This document shows, in pieces, positions 1 to 7,360 of a DNA stretch of 64,000 nucleotides (its first letter is position 1; every line of letters begins with the position of its first letter). Origin of the DNA: Paenibacillus sp. FSL H7-0357 (GTDB lineage: Bacteria; Bacillota; Bacilli; Paenibacillales; Paenibacillaceae); contig NZ_CP009241.1 of assembly GCF_000758525.1 (NCBI RefSeq), forward strand, positions 7,235,501 to 7,299,500. Reading direction: 5' to 3'. The notes under the pieces are model-generated. The model did not search any database. It was not told the origin of the DNA and saw only the letters and a list, made by a program, of their open reading frames with translations. A program made the position numbers and the translations under genes.

Positions 1-944
1 AGCATTTCCAGGGTAAAGCTGTTCGCTGTGGCAAATAAACGAAAGGCTTCAACCTCAGACCGGCCCTCATCATCAAGAAATTGAAACCAGCTTAAATCGG
101 CATAGCCAGCGGTATATTTCTTGGCTTCCTCATATCTGCCCTGTTTCGTAAGCGAGGTCGCCTTCAGCAAATAGCCATGGGCATAATAAAAAACAAGCGG
201 GCGCTCCAGTTTCAATTCTTCACCCCGCCTGCCTGCCTTCTTCTGCAGCTGTTCCCGGTACATCGCACTGGCTAGTGCCCTCAGTTCATCGGTATACTTC
301 TCCATTTCTTTGTACTTATGCAGGGTATAGGTGACCTGGGCCAGCTTCAGCAGACCATCTAGCTGCAGATTCTCGGGAAGGCGTCCGCGGAACGGTTCAA
401 AGGTGATCACTGCCCGCAGCTTCTCCTCCCAATTCACAACGAACATCAGCGATTTGAAAATACGGTACTGACTGATCGCCAGCCGTTCGGAGTAACTATC
501 TTGTTCATTGTCCACTACAATTTTATAAAAAACAGTCGCCTCCTGCATCTTGCCGGCGGTGAACAGTTTATCGGCTACTGAATAGACAATATCGAGCGGT
601 TTGGGGTATTCCATCATTCTGCTTAGCACTTCATCAATACAATGCTGCTTGCCGGTTTCGGCGCAGCGAATTAAAAAAGGCTCCACCCTGCGGCGCGAGA
701 CCTTCTCTTCACTAAAGCATTCATCCACATAAAGCGAATATAAACATCCTTCCGGAAGTCCGAAGGCTCGGTTGAACGCATCCAGCTGCCTCAAAGAAAT
801 CGGCTTAGGCGGATTGCCATGAAGAATGGCACTGAGACTGCCGCGGTTCAGGCCGGAAACTTTCGCGAACGAGGCTAGATTATGACCCGAGCGGGACAGA
901 TTGTCCTCAATTTCAGAGCGTAATGTTGTCAGTTTCGCCTCCAC
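1..944 (-). CDS. HTH-TPR transcriptional regulator (3' end outside window)
   Basis: Open reading frame running off the left edge; about 314 codons are visible. I place the start at GTG 944, preceded by a GGGGGAGG ribosome site at 952-958. Residues about 5-60 form a helix-turn-helix of XRE/Cro type (SGHNLASFAKVSGLNRGS, then LSAILHG). The rest is helical with repeated A/Y/L spacing that looks like tetratricopeptide repeats, including KATSLTKQGRYEEAKKY near the visible end. HTH plus TPR arrays are known from peptide-sensing regulators (Rap/NprR/PlcR/AimR class), but nothing here proves a peptide ligand, and many Paenibacillus regulators share this layout. A TATAAT-like -10 lies at 992-997 on the same strand. 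Seen: HTH and helical repeats. Inferred: DNA-binding regulator. Confidence 0.75.
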   Translation of the reverse strand, partial: MEAKLTTLRSEIEDNLSRSGHNLASFAKVSGLNRGSLSAILHGNPPKPISLRQLDAFNRAFGLPEGCLYSLYVDECFSEEKVSRRRVEPFLIRCAETGKQHCIDEVLSRMMEYPKPLDIVYSVADKLFTAGKMQEATVFYKIVVDNEQDSYSERLAISQYRIFKSLMFVVNWEEKLRAVITFEPFRGRLPENLQLDGLLKLAQVTYTLHKYKEMEKYTDELRALASAMYREQLQKKAGRRGEELKLERPLVFYYAHGYLLKATSLTKQGRYEEAKKYTAGYADLSWFQFLDDEGRSEVEAFRLFATANSFTLEM

Positions 945-1020
945 TCGGCACCTCCCCCGGTCATGTTGAAATAGTGCTGCTATTAATTGACATTATAGGT
1001 GAAGCCTGTGGAAAGCACAA

Positions 1021-1045
1021 CAAAATGGCCCCGCAACGCGGGACC
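1021..1045 (-). terminator. Intrinsic terminator after the Spo0E-like gene
   Basis: GGCCCCGC at 1027-1034 pairs with GCGGGACC at 1038-1045 around a 3-nt loop, with one mismatch. On the minus strand the stem is followed by ATTTTG. It lies about 110 bases past the end of the Spo0E-like gene. Confidence 0.6.
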
Positions 1046-1157
1046 TTTCCTTTCAGCGGCAGCTGATTATTTATGAAATTACTGTTCCAACAACTTCAGA
1101 AGAAAAGCAGCAGGCTCTTCTGTCAGCACCTATCCGGTTGTTAGAAGCCGGGCGGAA

Positions 1158-1442
1158 CTACTGCTGCAGTGCTGCCTTGCTTCTTACCCTTTGGCTCTTG
1201 GTAACTTTGCCGAAAGCGGAAGCTGCATTATTGCGGCTGCGCAGGCCTTCCATCATTTGCTTCTGAGCCATTACAATGTAGCCGTCCAGACGCTGGCTGA
1301 GCTCAACGACTGTATGGTCGCTCAGACTGCGCTCCTGCGCCACCTCCAGCAATTGACTTCTAAGGCTCTCTATAGTTAAAAACAACTCGTCTTCTCTGTA
1401 ATCTCTTCTATGTTCCTCGTGGGAAGCCTGGTATAAGTTCAC
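1158..1442 (-). CDS. Spo0E-family aspartyl-phosphate phosphatase-like protein
   Basis: A 94-residue protein. Residues about 25-60 match the Spo0E family: a helix (LRSQLLEVAQERSLSD), a short turn, and a second helix carrying the signature SQRLDGYIV, close to the family SQxLDxxI motif. Family members dephosphorylate Spo0A~P and so delay sporulation; they are short two-helix cytoplasmic proteins. The N- and C-terminal extensions (basic tail ending RVRSKAALQQ) make it longer than the minimal 50-85 residue members. It stands alone between two terminators. Family assignment rests on the signature and size; the actual target response regulator is unknown. Confidence 0.75.
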   Translation of the reverse strand: MNLYQASHEEHRRDYREDELFLTIESLRSQLLEVAQERSLSDHTVVELSQRLDGYIVMAQKQMMEGLRSRNNAASAFGKVTKSQRVRSKAALQQ

Positions 1443-1492
1443 GATCAGTCACCTGCTCTCTATCAACTTCTACCTTATCATAATTCATGATG

Positions 1493-1528
1493 CCAAAAAA
1501 CATATTTTGAAAAAAAAGAAAAATATGT
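1493..1528 (-). terminator. A/T-rich intrinsic terminator after the LysR gene
   Basis: ACATATTTT (1500-1508) and AAAATATGT (1520-1528) are a perfect 9-bp inverted repeat. On the minus strand the stem is followed by TTTTTTGG. It lies just past the stop of the LysR gene at 1553. Confidence 0.55.
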
Positions 1529-1552
1529 CGAACATATTACATTTGTAAATTT

Positions 1553-2476
1553 TCATTCATTCCTCTGAATCGACATTCCCGGAGGACTGTAACGCTGGCC
1601 AAGGACTCCCATGGCAAAAGTTATCCATTCCCGCGCGGCAAAGGACAAATACCGGTCTCTGCGCCAGATCATCCCCAGCTGCCAGGGAATAACAGGCTCT
1701 GTTAAAGGAATCACAGAGATTCTGGATCGGTCCATGTCACGGCAGATGGTCTCCGGCAGCAGTGCGATACCCATCCCGGCAGCCACCATCCGGCTAATCA
1801 GGTCCCACTGTGAACTCTCATATACAACTCTGGGCTGAAATCCGGCTTTTACGCATTCTGTTATGATCCGGTCATGCAGGGCAAAATCCTCGCGAAACAG
1901 CACAAACTCCTCCTCCGCCAGTTCTTTCAGAGGAACACTGTCTGTACCGGTCAGCCGGTGTCCTATCGGCACCAGAAGCTCCAGTTTCTCCTCTACAAAA
2001 GTAAAGCAATGAAACTTTGCCGTATCCACGGGCAGCACAATCGCCCCGATATCAAGCAGCCCCGTTTCCACATCATCCTCCACTTTTTTGGCTCCGTCCT
2101 CATGCAGCCGGATGGTAACCTCGGGATACCGCCGGTGAAATTCTCCGATGACGGCCGGAAAGAAGCTGGCGCCCACCATGGGCGGCAGGCCGATGCGGAT
2201 ATGCCCGCGCTTCAGGTTGCGCAGGCTGTCCAGCTCGGAGGAGAGGCTGGCGAACGACTCCACTATATTTTGCGCCTTGGAGAGCAGAATCTCCCCTGCA
2301 TCTGTCAGCCTTATGCTCTTGCCTTCACGGTAAAAGAGGTCCGCACCCAGCTCATTCTCAAGGTTGCGGATCATTTTGCTGATCGTGGGCTGTGAGATAT
2401 AGAGCGACTCCGCCGCTCTGGAAAAGCTATTCAACCTGGCCGCCTGGACAAAGTACTGTAATTGGCGGATATCCAT
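1553..2476 (-). CDS. cidR: LysR-family regulator, CidR-like
   Basis: A 307-residue LysR-type regulator. Residues 1-60 are the winged HTH (MDIRQLQYFVQAARLNSFS, then ISQPTISKMIRNLE); residues about 90-295 form the effector-binding domain. Start at ATG 2476 with GGGAGG upstream. It is divergent from a cidA/cidB pair starting 113 bases away, the same layout as cidR-cidAB (ywbI-ywbHG in Bacillus subtilis). Known CidR proteins activate cidAB during overflow metabolism and acetate accumulation. Length is normal for the family. The LysR family is certain from sequence; the CidR name is inferred mainly from gene context. Confidence 0.85.
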   Translation of the reverse strand: MDIRQLQYFVQAARLNSFSRAAESLYISQPTISKMIRNLENELGADLFYREGKSIRLTDAGEILLSKAQNIVESFASLSSELDSLRNLKRGHIRIGLPPMVGASFFPAVIGEFHRRYPEVTIRLHEDGAKKVEDDVETGLLDIGAIVLPVDTAKFHCFTFVEEKLELLVPIGHRLTGTDSVPLKELAEEEFVLFREDFALHDRIITECVKAGFQPRVVYESSQWDLISRMVAAGMGIALLPETICRDMDRSRISVIPLTEPVIPWQLGMIWRRDRYLSFAAREWITFAMGVLGQRYSPPGMSIQRNE

Positions 2477-2559
2477 CGCTTATCGCCTCCCATGCATAGA
2501 CAAAAGGAATGTCATTCATTCGATCTATTCATTTTACCTATGAAAATAATTGATGTAAA

Positions 2560-2577
2560 CTTTCATTATCATGAAAG
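2560..2577. promoter_or_regulatory. Palindrome overlapping the cidA ribosome site
   Basis: CTTTCA (2560-2565) and TGAAAG (2572-2577) form an inverted repeat with a 6-nt spacer. The right arm runs into the AAAGGAG ribosome site of cidA. It could be an operator or a small mRNA hairpin. Confidence 0.35.
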
Positions 2578-2589
2578 GAGCGAAGCCTT

Positions 2590-2958
2590 ATGAAAAAGTT
2601 ATCCCTAGGCTTGCTGCAGGTAGCCGGACTTACAATATTCTCAATGCTTATCAATACATTGACTCCACTACTTCATATACCTATTCCCGGAAGCATTATC
2701 GGGATGATCCTCTTGTTCCTGCTCTTGGAATCCGGCGTCATCCGCCTGAACTGGGTGGAAGTCGGTGCCTCTTGGCTGCTTGCCGAGCTGCTGCTGTTCT
2801 TTATCCCTTCCGCTATCGGAGTGATGAAATATTCGAGTCTGCTTGAAGCAGACGGCCTTCAAGTGCTGGCGGTTGTACTTGTCGGCACATTTGCGGTAAT
2901 GGCCGGTTCAGGCCTGCTTACGGGAGCCATCTATAAAGTGAAGGAGCGTAAAAGCTGA
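2590..2958 (+). CDS. cidA: CidA/LrgA-family holin-like membrane protein
   Basis: A 122-residue protein with four predicted membrane helices (about residues 7-25, 30-48, 61-82, 90-113) and a basic C-terminus (KVKERKS). The segment IPGSIIGMILLFLLLESG matches the LrgA/CidA core (PGSxxGMxLLF). Start ATG 2590 has GAAAGGAG upstream. The stop overlaps the start of the next gene (GCTGATGATT), so the pair is translationally coupled. Cid/Lrg proteins are holin- or antiholin-like and are linked to murein hydrolase export, cell death and, in more recent work, pyruvate/overflow metabolite handling. The specific role here is not shown by sequence. Confidence 0.88.
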   Translation: MKKLSLGLLQVAGLTIFSMLINTLTPLLHIPIPGSIIGMILLFLLLESGVIRLNWVEVGASWLLAELLLFFIPSAIGVMKYSSLLEADGLQVLAVVLVGTFAVMAGSGLLTGAIYKVKERKS

Positions 2959-3641
2959 TGATTACAGGACTGCTGCTGCTAGGTCTCACCATTGCTGTGT
3001 ATCTCATCTCCAAACGTATTTATGCCTCCAGCACCAAGATGTATGCTTCTCCGCTCATCATAACACCTTTGGCGATGATCCTCTTTCTGCTATTGATGGG
3101 CATCCCTTATGAATCTTACAATGCGGGAGGCAAATGGCTTACAGATCTGCTGCAGCCGGCGACCATCGCCTTTGCAATCCCACTCCATAAAAACTTCAAA
3201 GTACTCAAAAAACACGCCGCCGAAATTGCGGCGGGCGTGTTCTCGGGTACAGTAATTGCAGTGCTCTCCTCGATGCTGCTGGCAAAGTGGCTGCATTTAA
3301 GCGGGGAACTGGCGACCAGCCTGGTACCCCGTTCGGTGACGACACCGATTGCCATGAGCATCTCGCAAAGCATTGGCGGCGTCCCGAGCATTACGGCTGT
3401 TTTCGTAATTCTCACCGGCGTGCTGGGAACATTGATGGGGCCAACCGTACTCCGCCTCTTCCGCATTGACAACGAAATTGCGCGCGGTGTATCGCTGGGA
3501 ACCGCCGCACACGGCACAGGGACATCCAAGGCCTTTGAGCTGAGCTCCCTGACCGGTACCATCTCCAGTATCTCGATGATTCTGACGGCGCTGTTCTCGA
3601 TCGGACTTGCACCGGCACTTCTCGCGGTATTCCTCCACTAG
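2958..3641 (+). CDS. cidB: CidB/LrgB-family membrane protein
   Basis: A 227-residue multi-pass protein of the LrgB family. Typical segments include YNAGGKWLTDLLQPATIAFA and the conserved GLSLGTAAHGTGTSKAFEL-like stretch (here VSLGTAAHGTGTSKAFEL) near residue 180. Hydrophobic segments fit about seven membrane passes. It overlaps cidA by one base at the start and is followed 20 bases later by a terminator, so the operon is cidA-cidB only. CidB/LrgB acts with CidA/LrgA in the membrane; pyruvate transport has been shown for Bacillus PftAB (LrgAB). Whether this pair is death-related or a transporter is open. Confidence 0.88.
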   Translation: MITGLLLLGLTIAVYLISKRIYASSTKMYASPLIITPLAMILFLLLMGIPYESYNAGGKWLTDLLQPATIAFAIPLHKNFKVLKKHAAEIAAGVFSGTVIAVLSSMLLAKWLHLSGELATSLVPRSVTTPIAMSISQSIGGVPSITAVFVILTGVLGTLMGPTVLRLFRIDNEIARGVSLGTAAHGTGTSKAFELSSLTGTISSISMILTALFSIGLAPALLAVFLH

Positions 3642-3661
3642 GCCGACCCGGCTTGGGCCAA

Positions 3662-3702
3662 AAACCTGCCGATCATTTAACCGATCCGGCAGGTTTCTTT
3701 TT
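3662..3702 (+). terminator. Terminator after cidB
   Basis: AACCTGCCGATC pairs with GATCCGGCAGGTT (one bulge), followed by TCTTTTT. It sits between convergent genes and may serve only cidAB. Confidence 0.75.
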
Positions 3703-3726
3703 ACTTAAAGCCAGAAGCGGCTATTC

Positions 3727-4695
3727 CTAAAGTTTCACCGGCAGGCCGCGCTGAGCCGACTCATATGCCGCGCAGGTTACTTTCAGCGTTTTGTAGCCGT
3801 CCTCATAATCGCTGAGAATCCGTGAGCGGTCTCCGGTCCGCACCGCATGCAGGAAAGCTTCGGTCTCCACTGCGTAAGGATTGCCTGCATTGGCGAATTC
3901 CTTGCTGTCGCCGCTGCGCACCTCCAGCAGACGTTCCGGATTCCAGTCCAGCAGCCCGTTGTCATTGTAGAAGCTGAGTCCGACACGGCCAACCTCGCCC
4001 GGCAGCACACAGGTATTGGAAATATTCGCAACCACGCCGTTTGCCAGCTTCAGCGACACTGTGCCCACATCGGCTACCGTTACATTCTCGTGCTGCTCAT
4101 GCATGATCCGGTTGCCGAACATACCATATACTTCTGTCACCTCGCCGGCCAGATAACGCAGCAGATCGACGATATGGGTCGTCTGTTCCGTGAATTGTCC
4201 GCCGGATTGTTCCTGGTTGCGCCACCAGGCTACGCCGGGCATCCCTCCCATCCATTGTCCGACAATCATTCCTACCTTATCTCCACTCAGGGATTGCTTC
4301 AGCCGCGTTATGTTCTCCTGATAACGGAAATGATAGCCAACCGAGGTCAGCAAATTATGTTCTTTAATATCCTGCAGCAGACTTGCCGGAATTTCCGTGC
4401 TTGACCCCAGCGGTTTCTCGATAAAGAAAGGAATCTCTCTCTTAATCAGCGCCCGCTCTATTGCTCCATGCGATTGTGGAGGCACACAAATGTACACGGC
4501 ATCCAGCTTATGGGCTTCCAGCATCTCTGTTATTTCACCATAACCCTCCGCTCCATACGGACGGGCCATATCTTCACCCTTCTGCTTGCTGCTGCCGCAG
4601 ATGGCTTTCAGAGACACATCCTCCATGCCTGTGAGCAAATCGGCGTGCATCTTGGAGAACCAGCCTGTTCCTACGATTCCGATATTAAGTGTCAT
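3727..4695 (-). CDS. Gfo/Idh/MocA-family NAD(P)-dependent oxidoreductase
   Basis: A 322-residue protein with the family's two domains. The N-terminal Rossmann fold begins with LNIGIVGTGWFSKMHA (GxGxxxxxH pattern) and continues to IEKPLG near residue 93, where the lysine of EKP is the conserved catalytic/structural residue. Residues about 125-320 are the C-terminal beta-sheet domain; TEQTTHIVDLLRY holds the conserved D/H pair. Start ATG 4695 has an excellent AGGAGGGG site. Members oxidise or reduce sugars, inositols and related polyols; substrate cannot be read from the sequence. It appears monocistronic, with the next minus-strand gene (helicase) starting well upstream and ending 68 bases before it. 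Confidence 0.85.
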   Translation of the reverse strand: MTLNIGIVGTGWFSKMHADLLTGMEDVSLKAICGSSKQKGEDMARPYGAEGYGEITEMLEAHKLDAVYICVPPQSHGAIERALIKREIPFFIEKPLGSSTEIPASLLQDIKEHNLLTSVGYHFRYQENITRLKQSLSGDKVGMIVGQWMGGMPGVAWWRNQEQSGGQFTEQTTHIVDLLRYLAGEVTEVYGMFGNRIMHEQHENVTVADVGTVSLKLANGVVANISNTCVLPGEVGRVGLSFYNDNGLLDWNPERLLEVRSGDSKEFANAGNPYAVETEAFLHAVRTGDRSRILSDYEDGYKTLKVTCAAYESAQRGLPVKL

Positions 4696-4763
4696 TTAAT
4701 CCCCTCCTGTAGCGCTCTAGTGAACAGCATCTTTTCATAGAAGTACAATTAGATTATAAGCGT

Positions 4764-7082
4764 TTAAGCCAGTACAAGGTAGTTTCTCCATTCCCCGGGG
4801 AGCAGCTGCTGGTATGGATATTGCAGGAACCGGTCATCTGCGAGCACAATGCTTCCGCTGTCATTCTCGCTGCGGATCAGCCTGCCCCCGGCCTGCAGCA
4901 CCTTGCACATGCCGGGATAGACATAGGCGTAATCAAAACCGTTCTTGCCCCGGGACTGGAAATATTCACGCAGCAGATTACGCTCCAGCCCTACCTGCGG
5001 CAAGCCTACCCCTACAACCATCACACCGTTCAGGCGGTCACCGGGCAAATCCACACCTTCTGAGAATATCCCACCCAGCACAGCGAAGCCAAGCAGCGTT
5101 TCCGGGTTATCCGGGCGAAAAGAGGAGAGGAATTGCTCCCGCTCGGGTTCACTCATGCCGCTGCTCTGCACCAGCGTGGGGACCTCCGGATATTTGTCCG
5201 CGAATATCTCATAAACATTCTGCAAATAGACATACGAAGGAAAGAACACCAGATAGTTGCCTTTCCGGGAGACCAATCCTTTCAGTGCATCACTCAGCGG
5301 AAGCAGAGAATCCGCCCGGTCGCGGTAACGGGTGGATACTGGCAGCACAGACACCTGCCACTGCTCCTTATGAAAGGGAGAGGGTACACTCAGGCTGTAG
5401 TCTTCCTCGCCCGCGCCGATCATGTCTCTGTAAAAGGAAAGCGGCGACAGCGTAGCCGAGAAGAAGATCTGGCTGCGGTAGCTCTTGCCCATTTGCTGCA
5501 GCAAAAAAGAGGGGTCCAGATTGAACAGCTTCAGCACCACATCCCCGCGCTGGACTTCCGCATAGGTGACATACCTTTCATCATAGGTTTTGAACGTGCG
5601 CAGCATCCCCTGCACCGCATAATACGTATCCAAAAGCCCGCCTTCGCCGTCTTCTTCCCCCTCCTGTGCAACCAGCGAAATAGGCGAAGGGCTGAGCAGC
5701 TCAAGCTCCGCTTCTGCGGCAAAACTCTCCAGCAGGGCAGGCAGCTCCTCCGGATACATCGTCCATTCACCTGCCCCTTCTTCACTGCAGCGTTTGCGCA
5801 GGGCAATGAAAAAAGCATTCACCGCTTTGGCGGCAACGCCGAGTGAGCGGTTGACAGTCTTGTACTGCCGCTGCAGCGAGAGGAACGGAGCCTTCGCCAG
5901 ACTGGCCGAGTACATCTCCCTCCCCCGGTCCACCAGATTATGCGCCTCATCCACCAGCAGCACCGTCTTCTTCTTCCGTTCCTCAGGCAGCCGCTTTAAG
6001 CTGATACGGGGATCATAAATATAATTGTAATCACATATAACGGCATCACAGGCATAGGCGGCATCCAGAGAAAATTCAAACGGGCAAACCTGATGTCTCT
6101 TGGCATATCTGGCAATCACATCCTGTGTCATCAGCGTCTCGTGCTCCAGCATGTCCAGCAGCGCGTTATTGATCCGGTCATAATATCCGTCGGCAAAGGG
6201 ACAGAAGTCTTTGGTGCACAGCCCCTCATCACGAAAACAGGCTTTCTCCTTTGCCGTAAGCGTAATAGCATGCACATGAAGCCCGCCTTTCAGCAGCATG
6301 GCTATTGCCTCCTGCGCGGCGAACCGGTTAACCGTCTTAGCGGTCAAATAGAACAGCCCGGCTGCCTTGCCTTCTCCCAATGCTTTGAGCGCAGGAAAGA
6401 GGGTGGACATCGTTTTGCCGATGCCGGTCGGGGCTTGGGCGAACAGATTGACGCCCTCCGTGACTGATTTATAGACCGCAGCCGCAAAATGCCGCTGTCC
6501 CTGCCGGTATTCGGCAAAGGGAAACGACAGCCCGCGGATGCTGGCTTCCTTCTGCGCCTCATGCCTGACCATCAGCTCAGCATAAGGGGCATACTTCGCT
6601 ACCGTATCAACGGCAAAGGCAATCAGCTCTTCTTTGGACAACTGCCTGTAGAGGCTCCGCTGCTCTTCACCGCCCCGCCGGACATAGGTAAGCTTGACCT
6701 CAATAGAAGTAAGCTCCTGTGCTAGACATATCATATAAGCGTACATGTATGCCTGCGCCCAGTGCACCTCCCGGCCTTCGAAAGCAGGGTCGAGCGGACC
6801 GGCAGTTGATTTGATCTCTTCGACCGTTACACTTCCGTCCTCCCCGGTGAGCAGGCCGTCGCAGCGTCCGTCGATCATAAATATAAGGCCTTCATGGGCA
6901 ATTTCTGTCTTCAGGTAGACTTCTTTACGGTCTCCTTCCTTATACTGCTTCTGAATGTGCTGATGAATACGCGTACCCTCCACCATCGCTGCTCCACTGC
7001 GGAATCCCGGCTCCAGACTGCCGCTGCTAAAGACATATTCCACGAGGGATCTCACTGAAAGAACTATTTCCGCATATTCCAT
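4764..7082 (-). CDS. PD-(D/E)XK nuclease fused to XPD/DinG-type iron-sulfur helicase
   Basis: A 772-residue two-part enzyme. Residues about 1-165 look like a RecB/Cas4-type nuclease: GTRIHQHIQ (His motif), MIDGRCDGLL (Asp) and TVEEIKSTAG (ExK). From about residue 185 it is a superfamily 2 DNA helicase: QAPTGIGKTMS is the Walker A/motif I, LLVDEAHNL is the DEAH box, FFSATLSPLS is motif III-like, and GRLIRSENDSG is motif VI. Cysteines in ACFRDEGLCTKDFCPF and in QVCPFEF, between motifs I and II, fit the 4Fe-4S cluster of XPD/DinG/YoaA helicases. It probably acts 5'-3' on DNA in repair or replication. Fused proteins of this kind are annotated simply as ATP-dependent DNA helicase in Firmicutes; a defence role cannot be excluded but nothing nearby supports it. 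Confidence 0.85.
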   Translation of the reverse strand: MEYAEIVLSVRSLVEYVFSSGSLEPGFRSGAAMVEGTRIHQHIQKQYKEGDRKEVYLKTEIAHEGLIFMIDGRCDGLLTGEDGSVTVEEIKSTAGPLDPAFEGREVHWAQAYMYAYMICLAQELTSIEVKLTYVRRGGEEQRSLYRQLSKEELIAFAVDTVAKYAPYAELMVRHEAQKEASIRGLSFPFAEYRQGQRHFAAAVYKSVTEGVNLFAQAPTGIGKTMSTLFPALKALGEGKAAGLFYLTAKTVNRFAAQEAIAMLLKGGLHVHAITLTAKEKACFRDEGLCTKDFCPFADGYYDRINNALLDMLEHETLMTQDVIARYAKRHQVCPFEFSLDAAYACDAVICDYNYIYDPRISLKRLPEERKKKTVLLVDEAHNLVDRGREMYSASLAKAPFLSLQRQYKTVNRSLGVAAKAVNAFFIALRKRCSEEGAGEWTMYPEELPALLESFAAEAELELLSPSPISLVAQEGEEDGEGGLLDTYYAVQGMLRTFKTYDERYVTYAEVQRGDVVLKLFNLDPSFLLQQMGKSYRSQIFFSATLSPLSFYRDMIGAGEEDYSLSVPSPFHKEQWQVSVLPVSTRYRDRADSLLPLSDALKGLVSRKGNYLVFFPSYVYLQNVYEIFADKYPEVPTLVQSSGMSEPEREQFLSSFRPDNPETLLGFAVLGGIFSEGVDLPGDRLNGVMVVGVGLPQVGLERNLLREYFQSRGKNGFDYAYVYPGMCKVLQAGGRLIRSENDSGSIVLADDRFLQYPYQQLLPGEWRNYLVLA

Positions 7083-7241
7083 GTATGCCCACCCCCATTA
7101 TTTCCCGAGCCCCTTTTGGCATCGGTGGCCGTTTTCGTCCTTTTTCCATGATATAAACTGATCTGAGTGCTATAATCTCGGCTTCATTCCTGCGCATATC
7201 GCTTTACGCGGTCCATGGTGGTTATACGACGATTCTGATTT

Positions 7242-7270
7242 TTGACATTCCTCCACCAGCACTGCATAAT
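7242..7270 (+). promoter_or_regulatory. Sigma-A-type promoter for ltaS
   Basis: TTGACA at 7242-7247, 17-base spacer, CATAAT at 7265-7270. Predicted transcription start near 7277, leaving about 84 bases of leader before GTG 7361. Confidence 0.65.
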
Positions 7271-7360
7271 AAGTTCTATTAATATGGAATTCTTTTGTCT
7301 ATACGCTGCGTCCTCCTAGCCGGGAAACGGCGTTTCATCTTGCAGAAAGAAGGCGAAGCT

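Noticed and set aside
7295..7360. Upstream TTG start for ltaS
   Set aside because: No ribosome site, and GTG 7361 with AGAAAGAAGG fits the membrane-helix start of LtaS proteins.
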